The position numbers and the translations under genes were made by a program. Under the pieces are notes generated by a model, which did no database searches, was not told the origin of the DNA, and saw nothing but the letters and a program-made list of their open reading frames with translations. Positions 34,650 through 43,316 of a stretch of 56,823 nt of DNA are shown piece after piece. The stretch is from CAYJAD01 sp964372165 (GTDB taxonomy: Bacteria; Desulfobacterota; Desulfovibrionia; Desulfovibrionales; Desulfovibrionaceae). The DNA lies in NCBI GenBank assembly GCA_964372165.1, contig CAYJPT010000002.1, forward strand, positions 1-56,823. Direction: 5' to 3'. Numbering within the stretch: position 1 is the first letter of the stretch; every line of letters begins with the position of its first letter.

Positions 34650-34801
34650 CAGACAGATGACAAACCCCCTTTCGGGTGTTTGTGCCGCCTAAGACAGACA
34701 AGCTGCCTTGGCAGTAAGGCACGAAAATCATTCGCTTAACGACGCAAGTGAGTTGCGCCTACTCTTGATTTATCGGGTCGTGCTGACTTTGTCAGCACTC
34801 T
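34650..34801 (-). mobile_element. Hairpin-rich element, copy A, between the two operators
   Basis: A 152-bp segment that is the inverse of copy B at 41351-41503, with very few differences. It contains GTGCTGAC-TTT-GTCAGCAC (34780-34798), an 7-bp stem around GTGAG (34741-34759) and an ACAAACCCC...GGGTGTTTGT hairpin with a GAAA tetraloop when read on the minus strand. Ends GAGAGTGCTGACAAAG and CAGACAGATGACAAAC are imperfect inverted repeats. It has no coding capacity. It stands exactly between O1 and O2. Confidence 0.8.
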
Positions 34802-34834
34802 AAATACTATATACCCCTATAGGGTATATAGTAT
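34802..34834. promoter_or_regulatory. Palindromic operator O2, upstream of the element
   Basis: ATACTATATACCC, a 5-base centre and GGGTATATAGTAT form a perfect 13-bp dyad containing the CsoR-like core ATACCCCTATAGGGTAT. It is a direct repeat of O1 (30 of 33 bases), 152 bp further from the gene. The original promoter may lie here, in which case the transcript now carries the element in its leader. Confidence 0.75.
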
Positions 34835-34914
34835 TTACACAAATCAAAACAACAGTCAAGCATGTGACAAAAAATTTGAGCTAATAATATTTATTCGATG
34901 ATGAAAAAATGGTC

Positions 34915-36717
34915 TTAAATTTTTGTGCGGAAATTTTGAAGTTTTATTAAGACATTACGTATTGCTCTATATGCAACACGTAAACAATGACCCATAGTAT
35001 TATCTTGTAGCAGTAATTTTCTCAAAAAAGACTTTATATCAAAAGAAGAAAAGAAATTAAATTTTTTCGTTCCCAATGTATTTTCATAAATAATTTCTTC
35101 ATAAAAAATAGATTTTCTGGCATGTTGCCACCATAAATTGGCAAATTCAAGCTGTGGTTTTTGCCAAGGTTTAACTGCACCTGCAAAATGCATTAGACAA
35201 GGGTGATATATAGCGTTTAAATATGCAATATACTCGTCATTGGGTAGCTCATTCATCAAAAAAGTAGCTTCATTTTGCAAGTTCCAAGCAACATTCCATT
35301 TAACATCCAATATGCATATATTATTATCAAGCACAGCATTCAAAATATCTTGTGCAGTTGCCTTATTATTGCCCATTGATTGAAGTTTGCTCAAACATTG
35401 TTGGGTAAAGTTTGCATCAACTAATTTAGAATTATTTAATATCAAAACGCCATTTTGAAAATAACTGTACCTATCTGATAATTTTAATGAGTGCTGTATA
35501 TAATTAAGTAATTTAAAATTTTTGCTAGATTTAATAAATATTTTTCTCAGCATGCGCATATCTTTTGCCGCAGCAAGAGGATAGTCACCTAAATTTGTAT
35601 TATAGAGCTTTGCAATATCCTCAAACAATAACACCGCATCATCAAGATAAATAACTTTTTCATATTCTGCAAACAATTCTGGTATAAAAAATTGAAAATA
35701 TTTTAAAATATTATCAGCATGTATGCATTCAACTATTTTATATTTATCAACTATTGAATCAAAATCTATGAAGCGGATAGAAATATTGTTTGTAGCATAA
35801 TCTTGAAATGATGTTTTTACATGCTCAGGTAAATTATTATTTACAATGCAAATATCATAATTAAATTCTGTACTGGTATGTGCAATCAAGGATTGTAAGG
35901 TAACTGCAAGGTAGGTTGCAGATTTTGCGTCTAAAGAAAAAACAACAGGAACAGTATTTTTGTCAAAAACCTTTGAAATTTTCATACATGGCGGAGAATC
36001 ATTTAACTCTAAGCTTACTTGCTTAACCCTGCAACCATCACTAATTTTTTTACTGATAAATATAGAAGTCAATCTTTCTGCCACAAAGGCCGGCATTCTT
36101 TGCCCGTAGTACGAAAGTTCAGAATAATTCAACTTATCATGCAATTCAAAAAGCAATGGAAAAATGAACTCACAATATTCAAAAAAGATTTCTTTTTTCA
36201 TCAAGAATATATTGAAAAAAAATCCCTTATCTTGGTGCAGTTGCTCATGCACCACATGCTCATAGCCATCAATTTTTCTTACTTTTTCAAGTATGTCACT
36301 TAAGCAATCCACATGATGAGAAAGAGCAAATTGCTCTACAATATTTTTTGCAAAAATTAGAGTTGGTGCAATAATGTCATAGTCTTGGTAGTCAGCAATA
36401 TCACTCTTGGCAAACACCCTTCTATAATGGCAAAGTCCAATATAACTAGGATTACCAAATACATCATAATTTTTCCAAGCTGAATAAACTGCTGACATTT
36501 CATTAACATGTCTATTCAGCATTGAGATATTATTGCCTACATTATCACCAATAGTATTTTGCATAAGCCAAGCATAATCATGCTCAGACATGTGCCCATC
36601 TTTATGCCGAACAATGCCAAGCTCACGCCCACAATGCACTGGGACAAAAATATCATCCTGCAATAATTTTGCAGGTTTATGATAGGCAACTAAAATTTTT
36701 ATTGGGCTAGTATGCAT
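34915..36717 (-). CDS. DUF4422 - GT8 fused glycosyltransferase
   Basis: A 600-aa protein. Residues 7 to about 230 are a DUF4422 domain (KILVAYHKP, GDNVGNNISMLN, YIGLCHYRRVF), common in capsule and glycan clusters. Residues about 250-500 are a GT8 domain (PVVFSLDAKSATYLAVTLQSL, KYFQFFIPELFAEYEKVIYLDDAVLL). GT8 enzymes normally have a DxD manganese site; here the triplet is D-D-A, so the second acidic ligand is missing at its usual position. It probably builds surface glycan or lipooligosaccharide. It is the last of three minus-strand glycosyltransferase genes. No ribosome site is obvious before the ATG at 36717. Confidence 0.85.
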   Translation of the reverse strand: MHTSPIKILVAYHKPAKLLQDDIFVPVHCGRELGIVRHKDGHMSEHDYAWLMQNTIGDNVGNNISMLNRHVNEMSAVYSAWKNYDVFGNPSYIGLCHYRRVFAKSDIADYQDYDIIAPTLIFAKNIVEQFALSHHVDCLSDILEKVRKIDGYEHVVHEQLHQDKGFFFNIFLMKKEIFFEYCEFIFPLLFELHDKLNYSELSYYGQRMPAFVAERLTSIFISKKISDGCRVKQVSLELNDSPPCMKISKVFDKNTVPVVFSLDAKSATYLAVTLQSLIAHTSTEFNYDICIVNNNLPEHVKTSFQDYATNNISIRFIDFDSIVDKYKIVECIHADNILKYFQFFIPELFAEYEKVIYLDDAVLLFEDIAKLYNTNLGDYPLAAAKDMRMLRKIFIKSSKNFKLLNYIQHSLKLSDRYSYFQNGVLILNNSKLVDANFTQQCLSKLQSMGNNKATAQDILNAVLDNNICILDVKWNVAWNLQNEATFLMNELPNDEYIAYLNAIYHPCLMHFAGAVKPWQKPQLEFANLWWQHARKSIFYEEIIYENTLGTKKFNFFSSFDIKSFLRKLLLQDNTMGHCLRVAYRAIRNVLIKLQNFRTKI

Positions 36718-36888
36718 AATTGTCGCAGGTTGAAGTTTGTATGGCCTACATGATACCTTTAGTTACAACAAAATTAATCAAAATCAATCACATAAAAAAT
36801 TGTCTACGAATTTTCCGCAAAACAAAACATTATTACAATTAAGGCTTAAAAAATCATTTTCCAACATTTTTAAATACAATTAAGCTCC

Positions 36889-36945
36889 GCATACCCCTCG
36901 GCTGTCAGAAATTAATTCTGGCTTATTTTACGCCGAGCGAAATGC
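36889..36945. repeat. Hairpin downstream of the GT2 gene
   Basis: GCATACCCCTCGGC and GCCGAGCGAAATGC pair through GCAT/ATGC and CTCGGC/GCCGAG around a smaller CAGAAATTAATTCTG dyad. It starts 12 bp after the stop at 36957, read on the minus strand, and may act as a terminator or be another repeat unit; I see no second copy. Confidence 0.5.
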
Positions 36946-36956
36946 GCATCTAACTC

Positions 36957-38054
36957 TTATGCTTTTTCATTTTCTATTCGACTTAGGACACCTTGTAAAA
37001 ACTCAACGCTTCTTCTAACTCTGCCGTATTTCCCAAGAGTCAAAAAATTAATAATTTTTCTTATTAGCAGTTTACGTTTTATTATATTAATTGTTTCTGG
37101 TGTTACAATATGAAAATGTAAATTTATTGATGTTAAATCATTTTCCACAAAATGTTTAAGTGGTATTTGCGTTACATCAAGCATGGAAGATTTTAAGAAA
37201 TCTCTTGCTTCAACAAAAAATGCCGGCCTCAAATCAGCTCTTAAATTAAAATATGAATAACCTAAATATTTTTTATAAAAAAATGTAAATTCAGATCTAA
37301 ACTTATCAAATTGTTTCTCTTCAACCATTTTAAAATACAAATTTTGCATCGAGTAAGCATAATCAGGTCTTAAAGCTTGACGCTCTGTAGCCTTAGCCAT
37401 AATACTGTCAGATGTGCGCCTATTATAATTATAGAGTTTTTTACCATAAAAATATGCAGACTTACTGTGCAGCAAATATTGCAAAATAAAAATATCATCA
37501 TCGTGCATAGAATTTACGGGAAAGTAAATTTTATTTGCGTCAATCATATCTTTTTTAAATATTTTTGACCATAATGTAGCATTAACTAAATCTTTTTCAT
37601 GCACACCTGCAAACATCACTTTTCCATCAAATGGAAGAATGTAATAACTTAGGTCATCCATGCGCACTACATTGCCATCTTCATTGTAAATACTAGTATC
37701 ACACATGGCAAAATCAACATCATTTTCTGATATAATTTTTAACATTTCTTCGCACATGGTAGGCTCATACCAATCATCAGCATCGCAAAACATTATATAA
37801 GAGCCAGTGCTGTTATCTAAAGCTTTGGTTCTTGCAGCACCAGGGCCTTGGTTTTCTTGCGAAAAAACTTTGATGCGCGCATCTTTTTGAGCGTAGTCTT
37901 CAAGCACCTTCAAACTTTCATCTTTTGAACCATCATTTACACATACCACTTCAATATTGCTGTATGTCTGAACAATCAAAGAATCAAGAGTTTTAGCAAT
38001 AAACCTTTCTGCATTATACACAGGCAACACAATTGAAATTTTTACTGTATCCAT
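36957..38054 (-). CDS. Family 2 glycosyltransferase
   Basis: A 365-aa GT-A enzyme. The N-terminal KISIVLPVYNAERFIAKTLDSL, the VVCVNDGSKDESL loop, the acceptor QGPGAARTKALDNSTGSYIMF and the metal site CDADDWY (about residue 92) are typical GT2 features. The C-terminal 150 residues are charged and without membrane helices. It likely adds one sugar to a surface glycan. It sits between the other GT2 gene and the DUF4422-GT8 gene on the same strand, with 108 and 239 bp spacers. Confidence 0.9.
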   Translation of the reverse strand: MDTVKISIVLPVYNAERFIAKTLDSLIVQTYSNIEVVCVNDGSKDESLKVLEDYAQKDARIKVFSQENQGPGAARTKALDNSTGSYIMFCDADDWYEPTMCEEMLKIISENDVDFAMCDTSIYNEDGNVVRMDDLSYYILPFDGKVMFAGVHEKDLVNATLWSKIFKKDMIDANKIYFPVNSMHDDDIFILQYLLHSKSAYFYGKKLYNYNRRTSDSIMAKATERQALRPDYAYSMQNLYFKMVEEKQFDKFRSEFTFFYKKYLGYSYFNLRADLRPAFFVEARDFLKSSMLDVTQIPLKHFVENDLTSINLHFHIVTPETINIIKRKLLIRKIINFLTLGKYGRVRRSVEFLQGVLSRIENEKA

Positions 38055-38161
38055 TTTTACCCCAAGTACAAATATAAAATTATAACAGTTAATTATTTAG
38101 CCATTATTAAGTTGATTTATAAAATAATTTACCACAAACCATCGTAGATATATGTAAAAAA

Positions 38162-39094
38162 TTAACCATATATCCACAAAACTGCATTATGAATAAAACC
38201 AGCCTTTCTAAATCCGTACTTAAGATACACAATACGTCTAGATAGCCATGATTTACGTTCAGCCATACCCCAAGCATTGCAAATTTTTTGCTTTTCAAAA
38301 TCCATCATATGTCCACAATGACCTAATAGTGCCATTGCCTGACGTTGTGATTGTATAATGCCTTTGCGCCTTGATTTACGCAAATCAAGCGTTTTTTTTA
38401 CAATATTTCTTAACGTCAATACATTTGCCCCCATAGCATTAGAGCTATGCTGCCTATAACGCACAAGTGGCATTGTAACTTCAACAATTTTACCTAAAGC
38501 TCCTGCTATTTGCAATACCCAACAATCATGCATAATTGCCTGTTCAGGCACTGGAAACGCGGCTTTTGCCAAGGCACGATTACCAAGCATGGTGCAACCT
38601 GGAACATGTGGCATAACCAAAATATTACGAAAACTCTCATTCCATTTATAAGGCAATGTAGATGCTTTATAAAAGGAATTGTGAAAAATATTTCCATCCT
38701 CACTCATCAGTGATGCATCAGAGTACACTAAAAGCGGTGTATTTTGCCCATATTTTGATTCCAACTCCTGCATGACTTGAAGCATAGTTGGTATTTTATG
38801 CTTTTCCCATATATCATCTTGATCAGCAAAAAAGAAATAAGGCTTTTCAACTTGTTCCAACAGCTTAGAAAAATTTCCCCTTGCTCCAAGTTTTTCACCG
38901 GTCAAAATTTTTAATTCTATATTGTAAGCTTTTGCATAATTTTGAATTATGGCTAAAGTTTCATCACTTGAACCATCATCACGCACCACAATGTCAGCAT
39001 CTTTAGTAAATGAGCATGATTGCAAAAAATCAAAGAGATAGTTTGCACCATTATAAGTTGCCAACAAAATAGTATAGGGAGGAGTTACAAACAC
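38162..39094 (-). CDS. Family 2 glycosyltransferase (rhamnosyltransferase-like)
   Basis: A 310-aa GT-A enzyme with YTILLATYNGANYLFDFLQS, VVRDDGSSDETLAII and FFADQDDIWEKHKI (about residue 91). The FADQDDIW motif and HDCWVLQIAGALGKIVEV segment are usual in WaaV/RgpA-like rhamnosyltransferases; this would fit the rmlD gene at 4.6 kb, but the donor sugar is an inference. The start is GTG at 39094 with GGG six bases upstream. It is the first gene of the three-gene minus-strand glycan cluster. Confidence 0.88.
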   Translation of the reverse strand: MFVTPPYTILLATYNGANYLFDFLQSCSFTKDADIVVRDDGSSDETLAIIQNYAKAYNIELKILTGEKLGARGNFSKLLEQVEKPYFFFADQDDIWEKHKIPTMLQVMQELESKYGQNTPLLVYSDASLMSEDGNIFHNSFYKASTLPYKWNESFRNILVMPHVPGCTMLGNRALAKAAFPVPEQAIMHDCWVLQIAGALGKIVEVTMPLVRYRQHSSNAMGANVLTLRNIVKKTLDLRKSRRKGIIQSQRQAMALLGHCGHMMDFEKQKICNAWGMAERKSWLSRRIVYLKYGFRKAGFIHNAVLWIYG

Positions 39095-39163
39095 ATGAAA
39101 CCCAAAGAATTAATCTACAAGACATTAAAATATTTATCAGTTTGTTAAATAAACAAAACTTCG

Positions 39164-39290
39164 ACAGTTCGTTCAAAAAGTGCCAGATGCAAGGAAGCGA
39201 AAAAAATCAAAGCGCGCAGTGTATTAAGCATACATAAGCGGTTTAATTTTTTGTGCTGACACCACAGATGGTATTTTTTCAACGGACTGT
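39164..39290. repeat. Inverted-repeat element upstream of the LysR and glycan genes
   Basis: ACAGTTCGTTCAAAAAG (39164-39180) and ATTTTTTCAACGGACTGT (39273-39290) are inverted repeats matching at 14 of 17 positions. The interior has no gene. The remaining 39291-39524 stretch contains only AT-rich frames with no recognisable protein; I regard the 118-aa minus-strand frame across 39145-39501 as chance. Confidence 0.5.
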
Positions 39291-39524
39291 TATAGCTACA
39301 CACAAAGCTAAGAACTATAGCAAAGCTTAAATATTTACAAGCCATTTTTTTAGGCTTTGGCAGATTTTTTATAGCTACTAGATAGTGTCGCCAAATTGCA
39401 AACTTTTGAGTTTTATCAAGGAAGATGAACGAGCTTTGAGAGAGTGTATAGAGACATACATGACCGAAAACGCTTGTAAAATCTGACGCAGAGAAAACCA
39501 AAAAGGTGCATTTGACGACACAAT

Positions 39525-40397
39525 CTAAAGCAGACGAGATTGAAGTTCATTAAACAAAGCTTCACGCAATGGGCTTCGAACACTTTCTTTGCGCTCAATG
39601 CAGTAAAACATACGACTAAAGCGCATATCGCTAACAGACACAACATGAAGTATCTTCTCACGAATTTCATGGTCTACTACTCGTGGAGACAAACAAGAAA
39701 GTGTACCTTCATTGTGCAAAACATGTTTTATAGCATCGGTATGTGCTAATTCTAATGTTTTTTTAGGACGTAAACCAAGAGGTGTAATATGACGCAAAAA
39801 TGTCTCCCTTGTGCCTGAACCTTCTTCACGCAAAAGCCAAAAATATTGCATCAAATCTTCAATACTATGCACTTTGCTTGCAATAGTTTTATCCGCTGTT
39901 ACAATAACCAAATCCTCATGCCCAAGAGGTGTTATAGAAAGATTAATGGCGTCAATATCACCCTCTACAAAACCTAAATCAAGCTGACCATTTTCAACCT
40001 TTTGTGCTATTTCCCCAGTATTGCCAGATAAACAATCAAGCTCCACATGCGGGTAACGCATTTTCATGTCATATAATATTTGAGGTATAACCCAGTTTGC
40101 TAAGGTAACAGAAGCCCCAACAAACAGCTTACCAAGTAATTCGTCACTGGAAAGCAAAGCCAATAGATTATCCAATTGCTTATAGAGCGGCGCTAAGCGT
40201 TTTTCAAGCAAGCGGCCTTTTTCATTAAGTTGTATGCCGCGCCCAACACGGTCAAAAACCTCAAGACCAATTTCTGACTCAAACTCTCTAAGAGCACTAG
40301 AAACAGCAGCTTGTGATATAAACATACGATGCGCCACATCACGCATATTTGGCGTGCGAGCTAAAGCTAAAAAAACTTCCATATAACGTAAGGTCAT
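39525..40397 (-). CDS. LysR-family transcriptional regulator
   Basis: A 290-aa protein. The N-terminal winged helix-turn-helix reads MRDVAHRMFISQAAVSSALREFESEIGLEVFDR (residues 18-50) and continues into GRGIQLNEKGRLL. The effector domain (about 90-290) resembles CysL/YwfM-type LysR (LGKLFVGASVTLANWVIPQIL, GQLDLGFVEGD). These regulators bind upstream of divergent targets. The nearest is the 33-aa gene and the AGCS symporter beyond a 1.4-kb non-coding region. GGAG precedes the ATG at 40397. The inducer is not predictable. Confidence 0.9.
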   Translation of the reverse strand: MTLRYMEVFLALARTPNMRDVAHRMFISQAAVSSALREFESEIGLEVFDRVGRGIQLNEKGRLLEKRLAPLYKQLDNLLALLSSDELLGKLFVGASVTLANWVIPQILYDMKMRYPHVELDCLSGNTGEIAQKVENGQLDLGFVEGDIDAINLSITPLGHEDLVIVTADKTIASKVHSIEDLMQYFWLLREEGSGTRETFLRHITPLGLRPKKTLELAHTDAIKHVLHNEGTLSCLSPRVVDHEIREKILHVVSVSDMRFSRMFYCIERKESVRSPLREALFNELQSRLL

Positions 40398-40873
40398 ATC
40401 ACTTGCTCCATGAGTTTAATTGATGTGATGGATGGATGTATACCTAATATGCACATACTAAACAATAGTTTTTCTAAATAAAAAAACCTTTACATACACA
40501 GTGTTACAAACATTTACAAATGAACTTTGCTTAGCAGTACATGTGCAAATAACTGGTGCAAAAAATCATATTGTTTAACTAAATTAATGATAATAAAACG
40601 CAACACTTTTGAATATTTTTCATGCTTTTTGTATAAACTTTTTCCTTACGCAATATTTTTACTTTTAGTAGCAAGGATTCAATAACTATAATATTATCAT
40701 ACAATATTATATATTATAACAATAGCTAAGTTAAATATAATAACTTTCATTATATTCAAGTGCACCAGAAATATAAAAATAAATCAAAAAATTTAAGTAC
40801 AGATAAGTTGTCAATGCAAATAATCGTTGAGATTACTATATTAAAAAAAAATTTATATTATTTTAAAGTGCAA
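40398..40873. other. AT-rich spacer upstream of the LysR gene
   Basis: About 475 bp of strongly AT-rich DNA between the LysR gene and the terminator of the 33-aa gene. I find no reading frame, no strong dyad and no RNA gene. Confidence 0.5.
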
Positions 40874-40912
40874 AAACAGTGTGCACAGAAAAACCAACTG
40901 AGCACACTGTTT
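40874..40912 (-). terminator. Rho-independent terminator of the 33-aa gene
   Basis: AAACAGTGTGC and GCACACTGTTT form a perfect 11-bp stem around a 17-base loop, 30 bp after the stop codon of the small gene on the minus strand, followed by TTG. The stem is strong; the U tract is short. Confidence 0.75.
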
Positions 40913-40942
40913 TGAGGTCATCAAAATTCTATATATAAAAAA

Positions 40943-41044
40943 TTATTTATTGCGACCGTACATTATTTCGCCGATAGATGCTATGATAAGGGTAGCAGTA
41001 GAAAAGAAAGCAACCAACAATGAAACTTTAGTTTGTAAATCCAT
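40943..41044 (-). CDS. 33-aa single-helix membrane peptide
   Basis: ATG at 41044 opens a frame of 33 codons: MDLQTKVSLLVAFFSTA followed by TLIIASIGEIMYGRNK. A perfect AGGAG stands seven bases upstream. Residues about 7-26 form one hydrophobic helix, and the ends are charged. A strong terminator hairpin follows at 40874-40912. Start site, helix and terminator together argue for a real gene. Its shape resembles small accessory subunits of transporters or oxidases (such as those of amino-acid symporters), and an AGCS symporter starts 0.75 kb away on the other strand. I do not recognise the family. Confidence 0.7.
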   Translation of the reverse strand: MDLQTKVSLLVAFFSTATLIIASIGEIMYGRNK

Positions 41045-41117
41045 GATAAACTCCTAAAAAAAATTATGGTTAAAAAGTAATATAAAACCTCTATTCCACA
41101 TATGGACAATGTGAAAC

Positions 41118-41225
41118 AAACTTAACATATGTCGTGATTAAGTTTATATTGATTTTGACAAACCATGACAACCGATAAAAATTGATTATTATGACAATGT
41201 AAATTTATCGTTTATGCATTGTCAT
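41118..41225. promoter_or_regulatory. Pair of dyads between the 33-aa gene and the AGCS symporter
   Basis: AAACTTAA (41118-41125) with TTAAGTTT (41138-41145), and ATGACAATG (41191-41199) with CATTGTCAT (41217-41225), are perfect inverted repeats of 8 and 9 bp. A nested CGATAAA/TTTATCG pair lies at 41173-41210. They are candidate regulator sites, possibly for the LysR protein nearby, and are not transposon ends. Confidence 0.45.
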
Positions 41226-41350
41226 GTTATTTTAAGATATTATAAAAAGCATTTTCAAAATGAATAGCATTAAATATAAAAATTATAGCTAGTTAAAAAA
41301 ATTGACCTGAAATATTTTTTCTTTAAAACAAAAAATTATGATTATTTTTT

Positions 41351-41503
41351 GAGAGTGCTGACAAAGTCAGCACGACTCGATAAATCAAGAGTAGGCGCAA
41401 TTCACTTGCGCCGTTAAGCGAATGATTTTCGTGCCTTACTGCCAAGGCAGCTTGTCTGCCTTAGGCGGCACAAACACCCGAAAGGGGGTTTGTCATCTGT
41501 CTG
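41351..41503 (+). mobile_element. Hairpin-rich element, copy B
   Basis: The second copy of the element at 34650-34801, in opposite orientation. Hairpins: GTGCTGAC-AAA-GTCAGCAC (41355-41373); an outer AAATCA/TGATTT stem with inner GGCGCAA-TTCAC-TTGCGCC (41382-41428); a GTGCC/GGCAC arm; and ACAAAC...GTTTGT with GAAA loop (41470-41494). It is flanked on both sides by an identical 21-bp sequence (41330-41350 and 41504-41524), made of six A, TTATGATTA and six T, itself a near-palindrome. The copy stands 275 bp upstream of the symporter gene. Confidence 0.82.
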
Positions 41504-41798
41504 AAAAAATTATGATTATTTTTTTATTTTATTTTGAAAAATTCATAATCATGCATCATTATCTAACAATCTATTTTGATAGAACATTTAACAAAGCATC
41601 ACCAGAGCATTGCATAGCCTAGTTACACCATATCACATGTTAAACAATTATTTTTGTTAATTATGTATACAAAATACGATTAATATCTCAAAACATCAAA
41701 AAATACTTTGTTTTTTTTTCAAAAACATGTATTATGATTCTAATGTTATTTACATAACTTTTATTTATAACTTTTATGGAGCAGGAGGATTTGAAGCT

Positions 41799-43184
41799 AT
41801 GGATGGATTAGTAAAAATGCTTACAGACATACTTAACCCCGTGAACAGTTTTGTTTGGGGACCTGTAATGCTTATCCTATTACTTGGTACAGGTCTTTAT
41901 TTAACTTTAGGGTTGCGATTTTTAACTTTTATGCGCATTCCACAAGGCTTCAAAAAACTTTGGGCCGGTAGAAATACTCGTAGTGATGTTGATGGAGAGC
42001 TCTCACCATTCCATGCGCTTATGACCGCTCTTGCTGCAACAGTCGGTACAGGAAACATCGCAGGTGTTGCTACAGCCATCTTTGTTGGTGGACCAGGAGC
42101 CCTATTTTGGATGTGGTGCACAGCCATGCTCGGTATGGCTACAAAATTTGCAGAAGCATTGTTAGCAGTACGCTACCGCGAAATTACCCCAGAAGGTAAC
42201 GTAGTGGGTGGCCCAATGTACTACATCAAAAATGGCCTTGGACCAAAATGGGCTTGGCTTGGAACCTTATTTGCCGTATTTGGTGCTATTGCTGGTTTTG
42301 GTATTGGCAATATGACACAAACAAATTCCATCGCTCAAGTTGCACAGGCTAACTTTGGCGTAAGCCCTACAATTACAGCTGGTATATTAGTAGTGTTTGT
42401 AGGTATGGTACTTATAGGCGGCGTGCAACGTATTGGTGCTGTTGCAGGTAAAATTGTTCCTGTTATGGCATGTTTCTATATTGCAGCATCTTTGTTAGTT
42501 ATCATACTTAAGATTGATGTTATACCTCAAGTTTTCACTACAATTATTCATGAAGCATTTTCACCCTCTGCAGCTTTTGGTGCATCTATTTGGATGACCA
42601 TACGCTACGGTGTGGCACGTGGTGTATTTTCTAACGAAGCTGGCCTTGGTTCTGCTCCTATTGCTCACGCTACAGCAACAGTGCGTGACCCTGTAAACCA
42701 AGCCCTTGTTGGCATGTTAGGCACCTTTATTGATACAATCATCATTTGTTCCATGACCGGTTTTGCAATTCTTGCATCAGGTGTGCTTGATCCAACAAAT
42801 GGTGTTAATGGTGCTGCCCTTACTACTGCAGCTTTTAACTCCGTGCTTAATGGTGTTCTTCCAGCAGGTTTTGGTGGCATACTTGTTACAGTAGCTTTAT
42901 GCCTTTTTGCATATACAACAATTCTTGGTTGGTGCGTATACAGCGAACGTTGCATGATTTACCTATTTGGAGATAAAGTCTTAAAACCATTTAGAGTTGT
43001 CTTTACTTTAGTTGTACCAATTGGCGCAATAGCTAAGCTTGAATTTGTGTGGCTACTTTCTGATACTTTCAACGCCCTTATGGCTATTCCTAACCTTATC
43101 GGGCTATTATTGTTAAGCCCCGTAGTATTTACGTTAACTAAGGAATATATTGAGAAAGAAAAGCAAGCACAACTAAATAAATAA
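41799..43184 (+). CDS. Sodium:alanine/glycine symporter family protein
   Basis: A 461-aa AGCS-family transporter. It has about ten membrane helices and the family signature segments FHALMTALAATVGTGNIAGVATAI, GGPGALFWMWCTAMLGMATKFAEALLA and GVARGVFSNEAGLGSAPIAHA. These proteins import alanine or glycine with sodium. The start at 41799 has AGGAGG upstream; an in-frame ATG at 41727 would add 24 residues and has no ribosome site. A perfect terminator follows at 43192. The LysR gene, dyads and small membrane gene upstream suggest a regulated uptake locus. Confidence 0.94.
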   Translation: MDGLVKMLTDILNPVNSFVWGPVMLILLLGTGLYLTLGLRFLTFMRIPQGFKKLWAGRNTRSDVDGELSPFHALMTALAATVGTGNIAGVATAIFVGGPGALFWMWCTAMLGMATKFAEALLAVRYREITPEGNVVGGPMYYIKNGLGPKWAWLGTLFAVFGAIAGFGIGNMTQTNSIAQVAQANFGVSPTITAGILVVFVGMVLIGGVQRIGAVAGKIVPVMACFYIAASLLVIILKIDVIPQVFTTIIHEAFSPSAAFGASIWMTIRYGVARGVFSNEAGLGSAPIAHATATVRDPVNQALVGMLGTFIDTIIICSMTGFAILASGVLDPTNGVNGAALTTAAFNSVLNGVLPAGFGGILVTVALCLFAYTTILGWCVYSERCMIYLFGDKVLKPFRVVFTLVVPIGAIAKLEFVWLLSDTFNALMAIPNLIGLLLLSPVVFTLTKEYIEKEKQAQLNK

Positions 43185-43191
43185 TATACAA

Positions 43192-43228
43192 AACCTCTTA
43201 GAATAATTTTAATTCTAAGAGGTTTTTT
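43192..43228 (+). terminator. Terminator of the symporter gene
   Basis: AACCTCTTAGAAT and ATTCTAAGAGGTT form a perfect stem around a short AT loop, followed by TTTTTT, starting 7 bp after the stop codon. Confidence 0.9.
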
Positions 43229-43252
43229 ATTGTTTTATAATTTATTTTTTTA

Positions 43253-43284
43253 AGACACCTGCATAAAATTTTATGCAGGTGTCT
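43253..43284. repeat. 32-bp perfect palindrome with flanking T and A tracts
   Basis: AGACACCTGCATAAAA and its exact reverse complement are directly joined without a spacer. T tracts lie on the right and A/T tracts on the left, so it can act as a bidirectional terminator. Its arm relates to the ends of N1 (AGACTCCTGCATAATT). Confidence 0.8.
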
Positions 43285-43316
43285 TTTTTATTTAAAGCAT
43301 TGCATCATTATAATAT

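Noticed and set aside
34573..34731. N-terminal extension of the csoR-like frame (MIFVPYCQGS...)
   Set aside because: The same peptide start occurs at 41422 in the other copy of the mobile element, so it is repeat-derived; GGAGG places the real start at 34572.
39145..39501. 118-aa minus-strand frame downstream of the LysR gene
   Set aside because: No ribosome site, no domain, partly inside an inverted-repeat element; judged a chance frame.
41422..41622. 66-aa frame starting in mobile element copy B
   Set aside because: It is the element plus AT-rich flank; no ribosome site and no conservation expected.
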